In this document: piece after piece, positions 44,808 through 51,837 of the stretch
How positions within the stretch are numbered: the stretch's first letter is position 1
How the letters are laid out: each line of letters opens with the position of its first letter
Assembly (NCBI GenBank): GCA_944380775.1
Contig: CALWIP010000017.1
Coordinates: forward strand, 1 to 64,000
Direction of reading: 5' to 3'
DNA length: 64,000 nt
DNA from: an uncultured Clostridia bacterium
Lineage (GTDB): Bacteria > Bacillota > Clostridia > Oscillospirales > Acutalibacteraceae
Program-made: the position numbers and the translations under genes
The notes under the pieces: model-generated
Told to the model about the DNA's origin: nothing
Seen by the model: the letters and a program-made list of their open reading frames with translations, nothing else
Database searches by the model: none

Positions 44808-45364
44808 AGGCAAAATCCCCCTTTCTCCAATTCCATCCGCAACTTGGCGCGCAGACGGCTCAGGATGACGGAAACATGGTTTTCTGTTTTCCCAACCCGG
44901 GAGGCAATCTCCGGAATCTTTTCCCAATACCAATAGCGCAAAAGGAAGATCCGCCGTTTTTCCACGGGGAGTTCCGCTAAAAACGCGTTGATAGCAGCGG
45001 CCAGTTCTTCCCGGTCGAGCGCTTGCTCGGCGCGTTCTACCCCGGAAACGACCTCTTCCAGCTCCTCCCAAACCAGCGGGATTTCGCCGTTTCCGCGCTT
45101 TTCCGCACCCCGTTTTTTCTTCCGGTTGAGGGAAAGGTTTCGTGTAATCTTCCCCAAAAAAGCAGAGAGAATCGCCGGCCAGTGCGGAGGCATTGCGTTC
45201 CAGGCGCGTTGGTAGGTGTCGTTGACGCACTCTTCCGCGTCCTCGTGGTTTCCCAGGATATTGTTTGCGATTGCCGCGCAATATCCGCCGTATTTTTCCG
45301 CGGTGGCGGAAATTGCGCGCTCGTCGCGGTCCCAGTAAAGCCGGATGATGCGTTCATCTTCCAT
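44804..45364 (-). CDS. RNA polymerase ECF sigma factor
   Basis: The 186-residue protein has sigma-2 (EKYGGYCAAIANNILGNHEDAEECVNDTY) and a sigma-4 helix-turn-helix (LPVEKRRIFLLRYWYWEKIPEIASRVGKTENHVSVILSR). It belongs to the group of about 180-residue ECF factors common in gut Clostridia. ATG at 45364 follows GAGGGGGGA; an upstream ATG at 45388 lacks one. Activity should be held by the next gene. The regulon is unknown. Confidence 0.85.
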   Translation of the reverse strand: MEDERIIRLYWDRDERAISATAEKYGGYCAAIANNILGNHEDAEECVNDTYQRAWNAMPPHWPAILSAFLGKITRNLSLNRKKKRGAEKRGNGEIPLVWEELEEVVSGVERAEQALDREELAAAINAFLAELPVEKRRIFLLRYWYWEKIPEIASRVGKTENHVSVILSRLRAKLRMELEKGGFCL

Positions 45365-45438
45365 CCAAATCCCCCCCTCGCTTATCATGACCGGTTCTAC
45401 ACCGGAATCTTACCATGCGTTGGTTTTTCGGGCAAGAC

Positions 45439-45469
45439 AAAAGCCGTACCCTTTCGAGTACGGCTTTTT
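45439..45469 (-). terminator. terminator of tRNA-Thr
   Basis: AAAGCCGTAC (45440-45449) pairs with GTACGGCTTT (45458-45467), with A/T-runs on both sides, directly after the tRNA 3' end. Confidence 0.85.
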
Positions 45470-45470
45470 G

Positions 45471-45546
45471 TGGAGCTGGAGATCGGACTTGAACCGACGA
45501 CCTGCTGATTACGAATCAGCTGCTCTACCGACTGAGCCACTCCAGC
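45471..45546 (-). tRNA. tRNA-Thr (anticodon CGU)
   Basis: The minus strand folds as a complete cloverleaf: acceptor stem GCTGGAG/CTCCAGC, D-arm GCTCAGTCGGTAGAGC, anticodon stem GCTGA/TCAGC with loop TTCGTAA (CGU, reading ACG), T-loop GGTTCAAGTCC, discriminator U and an encoded CCA end. It is a single gene with its own promoter and terminator. Confidence 0.97.
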
Positions 45547-45570
45547 GTGCTGCCTTGAATCAGCTTTATT

Positions 45571-45599
45571 ATTATACTGGATTCCTCCCTCCACGTCAA
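45571..45599 (-). promoter_or_regulatory. promoter of tRNA-Thr
   Basis: TTGACG (45594-45599) and TATAAT (45571-45576) on the minus strand are separated by 17 bases, about 25 bp before the tRNA 5' end. Confidence 0.85.
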
Positions 45600-45631
45600 G
45601 ACCTTTTTCAAAAAAATTGCGCAGTTCGGAA

Positions 45632-45682
45632 TGTGAAGCTTTTTCACAAAAAAGTGATAACGCCTACCTGCCTCCGTATAAT
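45632..45682 (+). promoter_or_regulatory. promoter region of the XRE gene with an inverted repeat
   Basis: TATAAT at 45677-45682 is a consensus -10 box, with only a poor -35 match upstream (GTGATA). TGTGAA/TTCACA (45632-45637, 45643-45648) is a perfect repeat with a 5-base spacer and could be the autoregulatory operator of the XRE protein or an upstream regulator site. Confidence 0.5.
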
Positions 45683-45729
45683 AGAAAAAAGAGAAGTATA
45701 CACTTTCAAAGGGGAGAAGGAGGGGCAGC

Positions 45730-46242
45730 ATGCCGGCGAAAAAAAAAGACGCAGTCCAAGCGGCGTATGGTGGCGCGCCAGAGCGCGGCAGGAAACTGGA
45801 AACGTTTGTCGGCGCTTCTCTTTCCCCTGTTGTATTAGGACGCCGTCTGCGGCAGCTGCGCGAGAGCTTCGGTTACACGCAGCAACAGCTCGCCAACGTG
45901 CTGAACATCGACCGTTCCACTTATTCGTATTATGAATCCGGTAAGACTTCGCCGGATGTGACGGCGCTGCTCACGCTCGCCAACGTGTTTTCCCTGCCGA
46001 TTGAAGCGCTCCTGGGAAAAGAAAGGGTCTCGTTTGCCCATGATTCCGGCGTACGCCCCCAGCCGGAAACCACTCTGCCAAGTTCGCTTTGTGTTTATGA
46101 GCTCAAGAGGGACGAGCGCCAGCTGATTGCCTATTTTCGCTCGCTACAGCCGGAAAAGCAGAAGGAATTGCTTGAACAGGCCAAAGAGGAAGCGGCCGCC
46201 AACAAGCGTCCCTCCGGACCTAAAACCGTCAAACTCCCATAA
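45730..46242 (+). CDS. XRE-family transcriptional regulator
   Basis: The 170-residue protein has a Cro/CI-type helix-turn-helix at about residues 36-95 (LRQLRESFGYTQQQLANVL, TYSYYESGKTSPDV), flanked by a basic N-terminal tail and a charged C-terminal helix (ELKRDERQLIAYFRSLQPEKQKELLEQ). The role is unknown; autoregulation is likely. The start follows GGAGGGGCAGC. It is followed by a strong terminator. Confidence 0.85.
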   Translation: MPAKKKDAVQAAYGGAPERGRKLETFVGASLSPVVLGRRLRQLRESFGYTQQQLANVLNIDRSTYSYYESGKTSPDVTALLTLANVFSLPIEALLGKERVSFAHDSGVRPQPETTLPSSLCVYELKRDERQLIAYFRSLQPEKQKELLEQAKEEAAANKRPSGPKTVKLP

Positions 46243-46279
46243 AGCAGCACCGTACGGCGACCCGTGGTGCTGCTTTTTT
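46241..46279 (+). terminator. terminator of the XRE gene
   Basis: AAAGCAGCACC (46241-46251) pairs with GGTGCTGCTTT, followed by a T-run. It begins within the stop codon of the gene. Confidence 0.9.
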
Positions 46280-46390
46280 AAATTTTTATTTTTCTCCCGC
46301 TCTCGCGGGACAGGACGCGCCTTGCTGTGCTATGATAAGAGTGTGAGCGCGGGCTGCCTCGCGCCTATTTTGCACAAGGAGGGCTTTCGA

Positions 46391-46993
46391 TTGGAATATA
46401 ACGCATTTGACGCGGGCGTCCACCCAGGCGGCCTGCGCAACAAGGACGAGATCCGCATCCTTTTGTGCTACATGCTTTGCAGCGTAGGGGCGCTTTCCAA
46501 GGACGCAATCCTCAGCATTATCCAGGAAAATGGGTTTGCCAACTATTTTGAAGTGACAGACGCCCTCGCAGAGCTGGAGGAACGCGGCACGTTGCTGCGC
46601 ACAGAGGATGGACTCTACGCGCCGGGCGACACGGCGCGCCTGGTGGCCAAACAGCTGGACACGGCGCTGCCTTCTTCAGTGCGCCGCCGCGCGCGGCAGG
46701 CCGCCGTACAGTTCCTGACGCGCACGCGCCTGGAACAGGAGAACCTGGTGGAGATCCGCCCCACGGAATGGGGGTATGAAGTGGAATGCCACATTTCCGG
46801 CGGTGCAATGGAACTGATGTCCCTGCGGCTCTATGTCCCGGACCGGACACAGGCCGAACAGGTGAAACAGAATTTCCATCGCCAGCCGGATGTGGTCTAC
46901 CGCGCCATGCTTGCGATGCTGACTGGGCAGGACAAGCCCACGCTGGAAGAATTGCTCCGGGAGTGGGGCGCGCCGGACAGCCCTGCCCTGTGA
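46391..46993 (+). CDS. DUF4364-family protein
   Basis: The 200-residue protein has the winged-helix-like N-terminal pattern of DUF4364 (NKDEIRILLCYMLCSVGALSKDAILSII, FEVTDALAELEERGTLL) and an alpha/beta C-terminal half. A TTG start at 46391 was chosen because AGGAGGGCTTTCGA precedes it and the family begins there. DUF4364 proteins are common in Clostridia; no molecular function is established. A weak promoter (TATGAT at 46331) lies upstream. Confidence 0.8.
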   Translation: MEYNAFDAGVHPGGLRNKDEIRILLCYMLCSVGALSKDAILSIIQENGFANYFEVTDALAELEERGTLLRTEDGLYAPGDTARLVAKQLDTALPSSVRRRARQAAVQFLTRTRLEQENLVEIRPTEWGYEVECHISGGAMELMSLRLYVPDRTQAEQVKQNFHRQPDVVYRAMLAMLTGQDKPTLEELLREWGAPDSPAL

Positions 46994-47014
46994 CAGCCAC
47001 CGCGTTTGCAGCGG

Positions 47015-47764
47015 CTACAGCTCCAGCCCGCAGAGCGCGCGTTTTGCTGCGGCGATATACGCGCCGTCCGCGCGGTAAAACGACCATTCTCTCCATTCCG
47101 GCATTCCCAGCGCCCCCGCTTTTCCCCGGTACCGCAGGGGGACGCCGGTTTTTTTCAGCGCAGTGAGCTGAAACGATCCCGTTCCCGCTACCTGCGCGGC
47201 CACTCGGAGCTGGCGGGGCGCGCAATCCCCGGCGGCGATGATCTCGAGTTCCGGTTCCTGCAACACAAGCTGCGCGAGCAGCTGCCGCCCCTCGAAGCAG
47301 TTTTTCTCCTGCCCGGAGGTCGTCAGGCCGTGCATGCCCAGCATTTTTACCTGGCGGGCGGTCTCCTGTGGTTTGCGGCAAAAATCGAACGCGCGGTTCA
47401 AAACGGTACGCGCGCCGTTGAGGCAGAGCATCATCTCATCCATCCGAGGTACGTCGAGAGATCCTTCGGCGTTCAAAATTCCGAAGGAGAAGAAGGAAGC
47501 GCCCGCGTCACGGAATAGGGCTGCCTCCTGTTTCATGATGTGGAATTCCTCCTGCGTGTAGCAGAAATCACCGGTCCGCGGGCGGATGAGCGCGCCGGTT
47601 GGAACGCCGGCCCGCTGCCACACCGCGCGGAACAGCTGGATGCCGGGCGTCACGCCGCCAAGCGGCAGCGCCGCGCAGACCAGCAGGCGGTCCGCGCCGT
47701 TTTGCACCGCGTGCACGGCGGACTCCACGCTGTCCACACAGACCTCGAGGCAGACGCCGGTCAT
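47015..47764 (-). CDS. cutC: CutC-family protein (copper homeostasis)
   Basis: The 249-residue TIM-barrel protein starts LEVCVDSVESAVHAVQNGADRLLVCAAL and has GALIRPRTGDFCYT, HGLTTSGQ and QVAGTGSFQLTAL. The family is linked to copper homeostasis, but a direct metal role is debated. The start follows GGGGAGGTGGGAAC and overlaps the flavodoxin stop in an ATGA. Confidence 0.88.
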   Translation of the reverse strand: MTGVCLEVCVDSVESAVHAVQNGADRLLVCAALPLGGVTPGIQLFRAVWQRAGVPTGALIRPRTGDFCYTQEEFHIMKQEAALFRDAGASFFSFGILNAEGSLDVPRMDEMMLCLNGARTVLNRAFDFCRKPQETARQVKMLGMHGLTTSGQEKNCFEGRQLLAQLVLQEPELEIIAAGDCAPRQLRVAAQVAGTGSFQLTALKKTGVPLRYRGKAGALGMPEWREWSFYRADGAYIAAAKRALCGLEL

Positions 47765-48297
47765 GTTCCCACCTCCCCAGCGCGCAGCCAGGCGAGCAAC
47801 GGCTCCAGTGCGGCGCGGTCTGTCCAGTCGCAGCGCTTGCCGGCCGCGCCCACCAGCGCAGCCTCCCACGGCGCAAATTCTTTTGGGTCTTTCCCCTGCA
47901 AAGAACGGATTAGCGCACGGCACAGTGTCCGGTCCACGAGGGACATCGCGCTTTCGTCCCATGCGCCGCGGGCATAAAAGCAAGCGGCTTGTTCCAGCGC
48001 GCCCCGGCGCACCCGCTGCTTTATTTCAGCAAAAAGGGCTTCGTCGTAGGGCGATGCGCCGACGCAGAGAACCGCGGTGCGTTTGCCTTGGAGATTCATC
48101 TTCTGCCAGTGGGAGACGCCAGGCAAGCCCCCGGCGTAAATGCCGCCGCAGAACACCACCGTTTGATATGGCTGTTCTTCTCCGCGTTTATATTTTTTCA
48201 CGTCCCCGCATGTGAAACCGGCCGCTTCTGCCAGCCAATGTGCATAACGTTTTGTTGCCCCATATTTCGACCGGTACCACACGACTCCCTTTTCCAT
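47761..48297 (-). CDS. flavodoxin domain protein (HemG/flavodoxin-like)
   Basis: The 178-residue protein has the flavodoxin-type N-terminus VVWYRSKYGATKRYAHWLAEAAG and FCGGIYAGGLPGV, then a divergent C-terminus. It is an FMN-binding electron carrier or protoporphyrinogen-oxidase-like protein. The ATG at 48297 follows AGGAGAGTGGAT. It is coupled to cutC by an ATGA overlap. Confidence 0.78.
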   Translation of the reverse strand: MEKGVVWYRSKYGATKRYAHWLAEAAGFTCGDVKKYKRGEEQPYQTVVFCGGIYAGGLPGVSHWQKMNLQGKRTAVLCVGASPYDEALFAEIKQRVRRGALEQAACFYARGAWDESAMSLVDRTLCRALIRSLQGKDPKEFAPWEAALVGAAGKRCDWTDRAALEPLLAWLRAGEVGT

Positions 48298-48361
48298 ATC
48301 CACTCTCCTTTTTCGATCCTCGCCTTACGGCGCGCTGCCGCACTGCGGTCTTTCTGCGTCT

Positions 48362-48370
48362 ATTATAGCA
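48362..48370 (-). promoter_or_regulatory. extended -10 promoter of the flavodoxin-cutC unit
   Basis: TGCTATAAT on the minus strand gives a TG-extended -10 box about 65 bp before the flavodoxin ATG. No clear -35 box is seen at the right spacing. Confidence 0.5.
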
Positions 48371-48424
48371 TGTTTCGGGTTGATTTTACAGAATTTGTCA
48401 AAATTTAACAAATGGAGTGCGTGC

Positions 48425-48451
48425 AAAAATCCCCCGGGGTTCCGGGGGATT
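48425..48451 (-). terminator. terminator of bofA
   Basis: AATCCCCCGG (48428-48437) pairs with CCGGGGGATT (48442-48451), followed on the minus strand by five T residues, 16 bp past the bofA stop. Confidence 0.9.
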
Positions 48452-48467
48452 CTTCGCATTTTCCCTG

Positions 48468-48728
48468 TTATGCCAGCAGGAGATTCAAAAACAGCAGCAG
48501 AGTGACGCCAGGGACGCCTGCCGCCGCCGAAACGCCGATGGCCAACGGGCTCAACGGCACGCGCACGCCCGTGAACGACGAAGCCAGGTTGACCGCTGCC
48601 AACACGGCGACGCCCAGCAGCATGCCGCCGAGGGCGCGCCGCACAGGGTGCTTTGCCCGCGAGATGGCCTGCACCGCCACCAGTGCTGCAAAAACGCCGC
48701 ACGCCGCCGCGACCGTCCCAATTTGCAC
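48468..48728 (-). CDS. bofA: pro-sigma-K processing inhibitor BofA
   Basis: The 86-residue membrane protein has two hydrophobic stretches, GVFAALVAVQAISRAKHPVRRALGGMLLGVAVLAAVNL and GVSAAAGVPGVTLLLFLNLL, the BofA layout. It holds the SpoIVFB protease inactive during sporulation. The GTG at 48728 was chosen because GGGGA is seven bases before it and the length then equals Bacillus BofA (87). A TTG two codons upstream is possible. It is adjacent to yaaL, as in Bacillus. Confidence 0.88.
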   Translation of the reverse strand: MQIGTVAAACGVFAALVAVQAISRAKHPVRRALGGMLLGVAVLAAVNLASSFTGVRVPLSPLAIGVSAAAGVPGVTLLLFLNLLLA

Positions 48729-48756
48729 ACACAATTCCCCTTTCCAAATTCCGGTT

Positions 48757-49020
48757 TTATTTGAAAGGGCCTGCTGTGAGGCCGCGCCGCCGCGCCGCAA
48801 GCAAAAGGTGCCGGTAGCGCGCTTGCAGCTCTTCCCGCTGGTAGATGCACGCGTCGATCAGCTCCCCGCGGCATTCCATTTCGAACCATCTGCCGTTGCA
48901 TGCCAGCTGCCGTTTGACTTCCTCCAGCTCTTCCAGCAGCGCGCGGCCGCTTTCCTTCTCTTGTTCCTCCCGGGCGGTCTCCCGCCCTGCGCGGGTCATC
49001 CACTTCAGCACATGTTCCAT
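48757..49020 (-). CDS. yaaL: DUF2508/YaaL-family small protein
   Basis: The 87-residue, highly charged helical protein begins MEHVLKWMTRAGRETAREE, with conserved FEMECRGELIDACIYQREELQARYRHLL. This matches the YaaL family that sits directly upstream of bofA. The function is not known. GGCGGAGCTGCT precedes the ATG. Confidence 0.82.
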   Translation of the reverse strand: MEHVLKWMTRAGRETAREEQEKESGRALLEELEEVKRQLACNGRWFEMECRGELIDACIYQREELQARYRHLLLAARRRGLTAGPFK

Positions 49021-49088
49021 AGCAGCTCCGCCTTTCTGTCATAGCTTATGCTGCTAGGTTGGGCAATTATGCCGGATTTTATTCCAAT

Positions 49089-51227
49089 TTATTCCGCCGG
49101 CGCCGCGGGTTCCTCTTCCGCCGGGACAAAATCGATCCGCCCAGTGGCGATGTCGGCGGCCGCAACCCGGATGCGGAGCGCGTCGCCAATGGTCAAACGG
49201 CGGCCGGAAACCGCGTCGACCTGCGCAATTTCCCCGTCAAAATGGAAATCCGCGCCGGAAAAGCTCTCTACCGGGACAAACCCTTCCGCGCTGCTTTCTA
49301 ATTCCACGAATACGCCGCGCGCCGTCACGCCGCAAACCGTCCCGTCAAAGCACTCGCCAATGTGACGGGAGAGGAATTCCGCCGTGTAACAATCTTCCGC
49401 GCTGCGCTCTGCCGTCATGGCGCGCACCTCGCAACGGGAGGATTCCGCCGCTGCCTGCGCGGCAAACGCCTCATAGCGCCGCACGAGTTCCTCCGGGCTC
49501 ATGCCCGAAACGAAACCGGAGAGGATGCGGTGCACCGCCGTGTCGGGATACCGGCGGATTGGCGAGGTGAAATGGCAATAATCCGCCAGCGCCAAGCCGA
49601 AATGGCCTTGTGGTTCGGGGGAATAACGCGCTTTTTCCATTGTGCGCAGCACCTGCATCGACACCAGCTTGCGCACCGGAAGACCCTCGGTCTGCCGGAG
49701 CAGCGCCGAAAAATCTGCCGGCTGCGGCTCGCCGGTGTGCAGGCCCCGTGCGTCCAGGCCGAAAAGGCCGGCTAGGCGGGCCAAGTTGCGCACGCGCTCC
49801 GGGTCTGGCTTTTGGTGGACCCGGTAGACAAACGGGAGCCCCTTTTCCCTCGCCAATTTTGCCGCGGCGCAGTTTGCCGTCACCATCAACTCTTCAATCA
49901 TCTGTTCCGCTTCGCCCTGGACGCGCGGCTGCATGCCGACGCAGACGCCCTTTTCATCCAACGTGAACTGCGGCTCGCTACTCTCCAAATCCATCACGCC
50001 GCGGGCGCGGGCGCGCTGCCGCAGCACCTGGGCCAACTCGCGCGCCACGTTTAGACTGCGGATGACCGGCGCATATTTTTTTCGTAATTCCTTCCCTGCT
50101 TTTCCGGAGAAGATCTCATTGACTTCCTGGTAGACGCCGCGTACCTTTGATCGGATCAGCGTTTTGCGGAATTGCCACGAGAGCAGCTCTCCGTTGCGGT
50201 CCAATTCCATCAATGCAGAAAACGCCAATTTATCCTCACCCGCGTTGAGCGAGCACACACCGTTAGAAAGCTCCTTCGGCAGCATGGGCACCACACGGTC
50301 CGCAAAATAGACGGAAGTTCCTCGAAGGCGCGCTTCTTCGTCCACCGCGCCGCCTTCTTTAACATAATACGAGACGTCGGCAATGTGTACGCCGAGCCGG
50401 TATCCCTTTCGCGTGCGGCTCACAGAGATTGCGTCGTCGAGATCCTTGGCGTCGGCCCCGTCAATGGTAAAGATGGTGGTCTTCCGCAAGTCCAGCCGGC
50501 CGCTGCGGGAGGGCTTTTCCGGCGCCAGCGTGGCCGCGGCGCGCGCTTCGCGCAGCACCTTTTGCGGAAACACGTGCGGGACGCCGTTCTGGTCCAGAAT
50601 GGCGTCTGCGCAAACACGGGCGCAGCCGGCGCTGCCGTAAGATTTTTTCACCTGCGCGCGCAGGATGCCGTCCGGCCCGCGTTCCAACGAAGCGAGGACC
50701 TTTGAGCCTTCTTTCAGGCGGGAACCGGCCTGCGCCGCAAGCGGGAGGTCATACCGGATGGCCGCGTCGGGCCGCAGCAGCCAATCCCCCTCCTGCCGTA
50801 GGACGGTACCGGTGGTTTGACGGGCGGCGGGTTCTAAAATCCGCGCAACCTCCGCGCTCAGCCCGCGTGCAGAGGTCCGCACGCGCCGCAGCAGTACGCG
50901 GTCGCCGGGCATGGCCTCCCCCACATGGCTGATATGGATATAGTAATCCTCGCCGCTCTCCGCATTGCGCGCAAAAGCAAACCCGCGGGAAAGCGAAAGC
51001 ATCACCGCCTCCACCTCCGGCAGCACTTCCCGGGCAGCGGCGGATTCCCCCAGCCGCACAGTGCGGCCGTCCGCCACGACGCGCCCATCCTGCCGCAGCG
51101 CCGCCAGCGCTTGGTGGTACGCGCCCCGGCTTGCCGCTCCAGACTTCCGGAAAAGCTCCCGCGACGGCACCGCTTTGCCTGCTTTTTCCAGCACTTTTAG
51201 AATCCTGTCCTGTAATTTTACGCTCAT
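49089..51227 (-). CDS. rnr: ribonuclease R
   Basis: RNase R is a processive 3'-to-5' exoribonuclease that degrades structured RNA. The 712-residue protein has an N-terminal winged helix, cold-shock domains, the RNB catalytic core (TIDGADAKDLDDAISV with the metal-binding Asp cluster; SYYVKEGGAVDEEARLRGTSVYF) and a C-terminal S1 domain (GECFDGTVCGVTARGVFVELE). GGAGGGACT precedes the ATG. It lies downstream of secG across a hairpin. smpB and tmRNA, often adjacent, are not seen here. Confidence 0.95.
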   Translation of the reverse strand: MSVKLQDRILKVLEKAGKAVPSRELFRKSGAASRGAYHQALAALRQDGRVVADGRTVRLGESAAAREVLPEVEAVMLSLSRGFAFARNAESGEDYYIHISHVGEAMPGDRVLLRRVRTSARGLSAEVARILEPAARQTTGTVLRQEGDWLLRPDAAIRYDLPLAAQAGSRLKEGSKVLASLERGPDGILRAQVKKSYGSAGCARVCADAILDQNGVPHVFPQKVLREARAAATLAPEKPSRSGRLDLRKTTIFTIDGADAKDLDDAISVSRTRKGYRLGVHIADVSYYVKEGGAVDEEARLRGTSVYFADRVVPMLPKELSNGVCSLNAGEDKLAFSALMELDRNGELLSWQFRKTLIRSKVRGVYQEVNEIFSGKAGKELRKKYAPVIRSLNVARELAQVLRQRARARGVMDLESSEPQFTLDEKGVCVGMQPRVQGEAEQMIEELMVTANCAAAKLAREKGLPFVYRVHQKPDPERVRNLARLAGLFGLDARGLHTGEPQPADFSALLRQTEGLPVRKLVSMQVLRTMEKARYSPEPQGHFGLALADYCHFTSPIRRYPDTAVHRILSGFVSGMSPEELVRRYEAFAAQAAAESSRCEVRAMTAERSAEDCYTAEFLSRHIGECFDGTVCGVTARGVFVELESSAEGFVPVESFSGADFHFDGEIAQVDAVSGRRLTIGDALRIRVAAADIATGRIDFVPAEEEPAAPAE

Positions 51228-51266
51228 AGTCCCTCCTGTTTTCCGGCCGTTTTCTGCCGGAAAGAC

Positions 51267-51298
51267 AAAAAGCCCCGCTTTTCAGCAAAGCGGGGCTT
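51267..51298 (-). terminator. terminator between secG and rnr
   Basis: AAGCCCCGCTTT pairs with AAAGCGGGGCTT, followed on the minus strand by TTTTTGTC. Only 40 bp remain before rnr and no promoter is visible there, so readthrough is likely. Confidence 0.8.
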
Positions 51299-51314
51299 CA
51301 TACCATCACCAGGC

Positions 51315-51569
51315 TCAGGCTTGGCTGGTGAAAAACATTACGACATTGATCAGAATCACCAGAACGAAAAATCCAATCGCGATCACCTTCGTCCAGCGAG
51401 CTAAAAACGCATCAACCGAACGCGCTTTATTTCTGGAAAGAAAGGTGTCTGCGCCGCCGGTAATTGCGCCCAGGTTCTGCTGATGGCCCTCTTGCAGCAG
51501 CACGATAATGATAATCGCTACCGAAAACAGCAACAGGACGATCCCAAAAATCACTTGCAAGGCATTCAT
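51315..51569 (-). CDS. secG: preprotein translocase subunit SecG
   Basis: The 84-residue protein has two transmembrane helices (VIFGIVLLLFSVAIIIIVLLQ and VIAIGFFVLVILINVVMFF) separated by the conserved QEGHQQNLGAITGGADTFL loop. It assists SecYE in protein export. The start follows GGAGGTGCGGCT. Confidence 0.94.
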   Translation of the reverse strand: MNALQVIFGIVLLLFSVAIIIIVLLQEGHQQNLGAITGGADTFLSRNKARSVDAFLARWTKVIAIGFFVLVILINVVMFFTSQA

Positions 51570-51652
51570 AGCCGCACCTCCAACGATATTGAGCCCACGG
51601 AAACACGACCCGAAAGCCCGCTTTGATCCCGGCAAAGCCAAAATCTTTTATC

Positions 51653-51681
51653 ATTATAGCAGGTTTACCGGGCTTTTGCAA
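51653..51681 (-). promoter_or_regulatory. promoter of secG-rnr
   Basis: TTGCAA (51676-51681) and TATAAT (51653-51658) on the minus strand are separated by 17 bases. Confidence 0.8.
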
Positions 51682-51699
51682 GCCTTTCCGCAGGAAAAA

Positions 51700-51830
51700 T
51701 GGGAAAACCCGCGCGGATATCCGCGGGATTTTGGTACATACTATTCCCGGGCCAACGGAAGGAATCGTGCGTTTGCCATTCCGTTGGACCCGCCCAGCCG
51801 CCCCGCAGGGAATACGCCCCGCGGGGCGGC
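51700..51830 (-). terminator. two hairpins downstream of the parC-like gene
   Basis: GCCGCCCCGC/GCGGGGCGGC (51798-51807, 51821-51830) is a perfect 10-bp stem without a T-tract. CCCGCG/CGCGGG (around 51708-51728) is followed on the minus strand by TTTTCCCATTTTT and is the likely terminator. Confidence 0.65.
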
Positions 51831-51837
51831 GTGGTCT

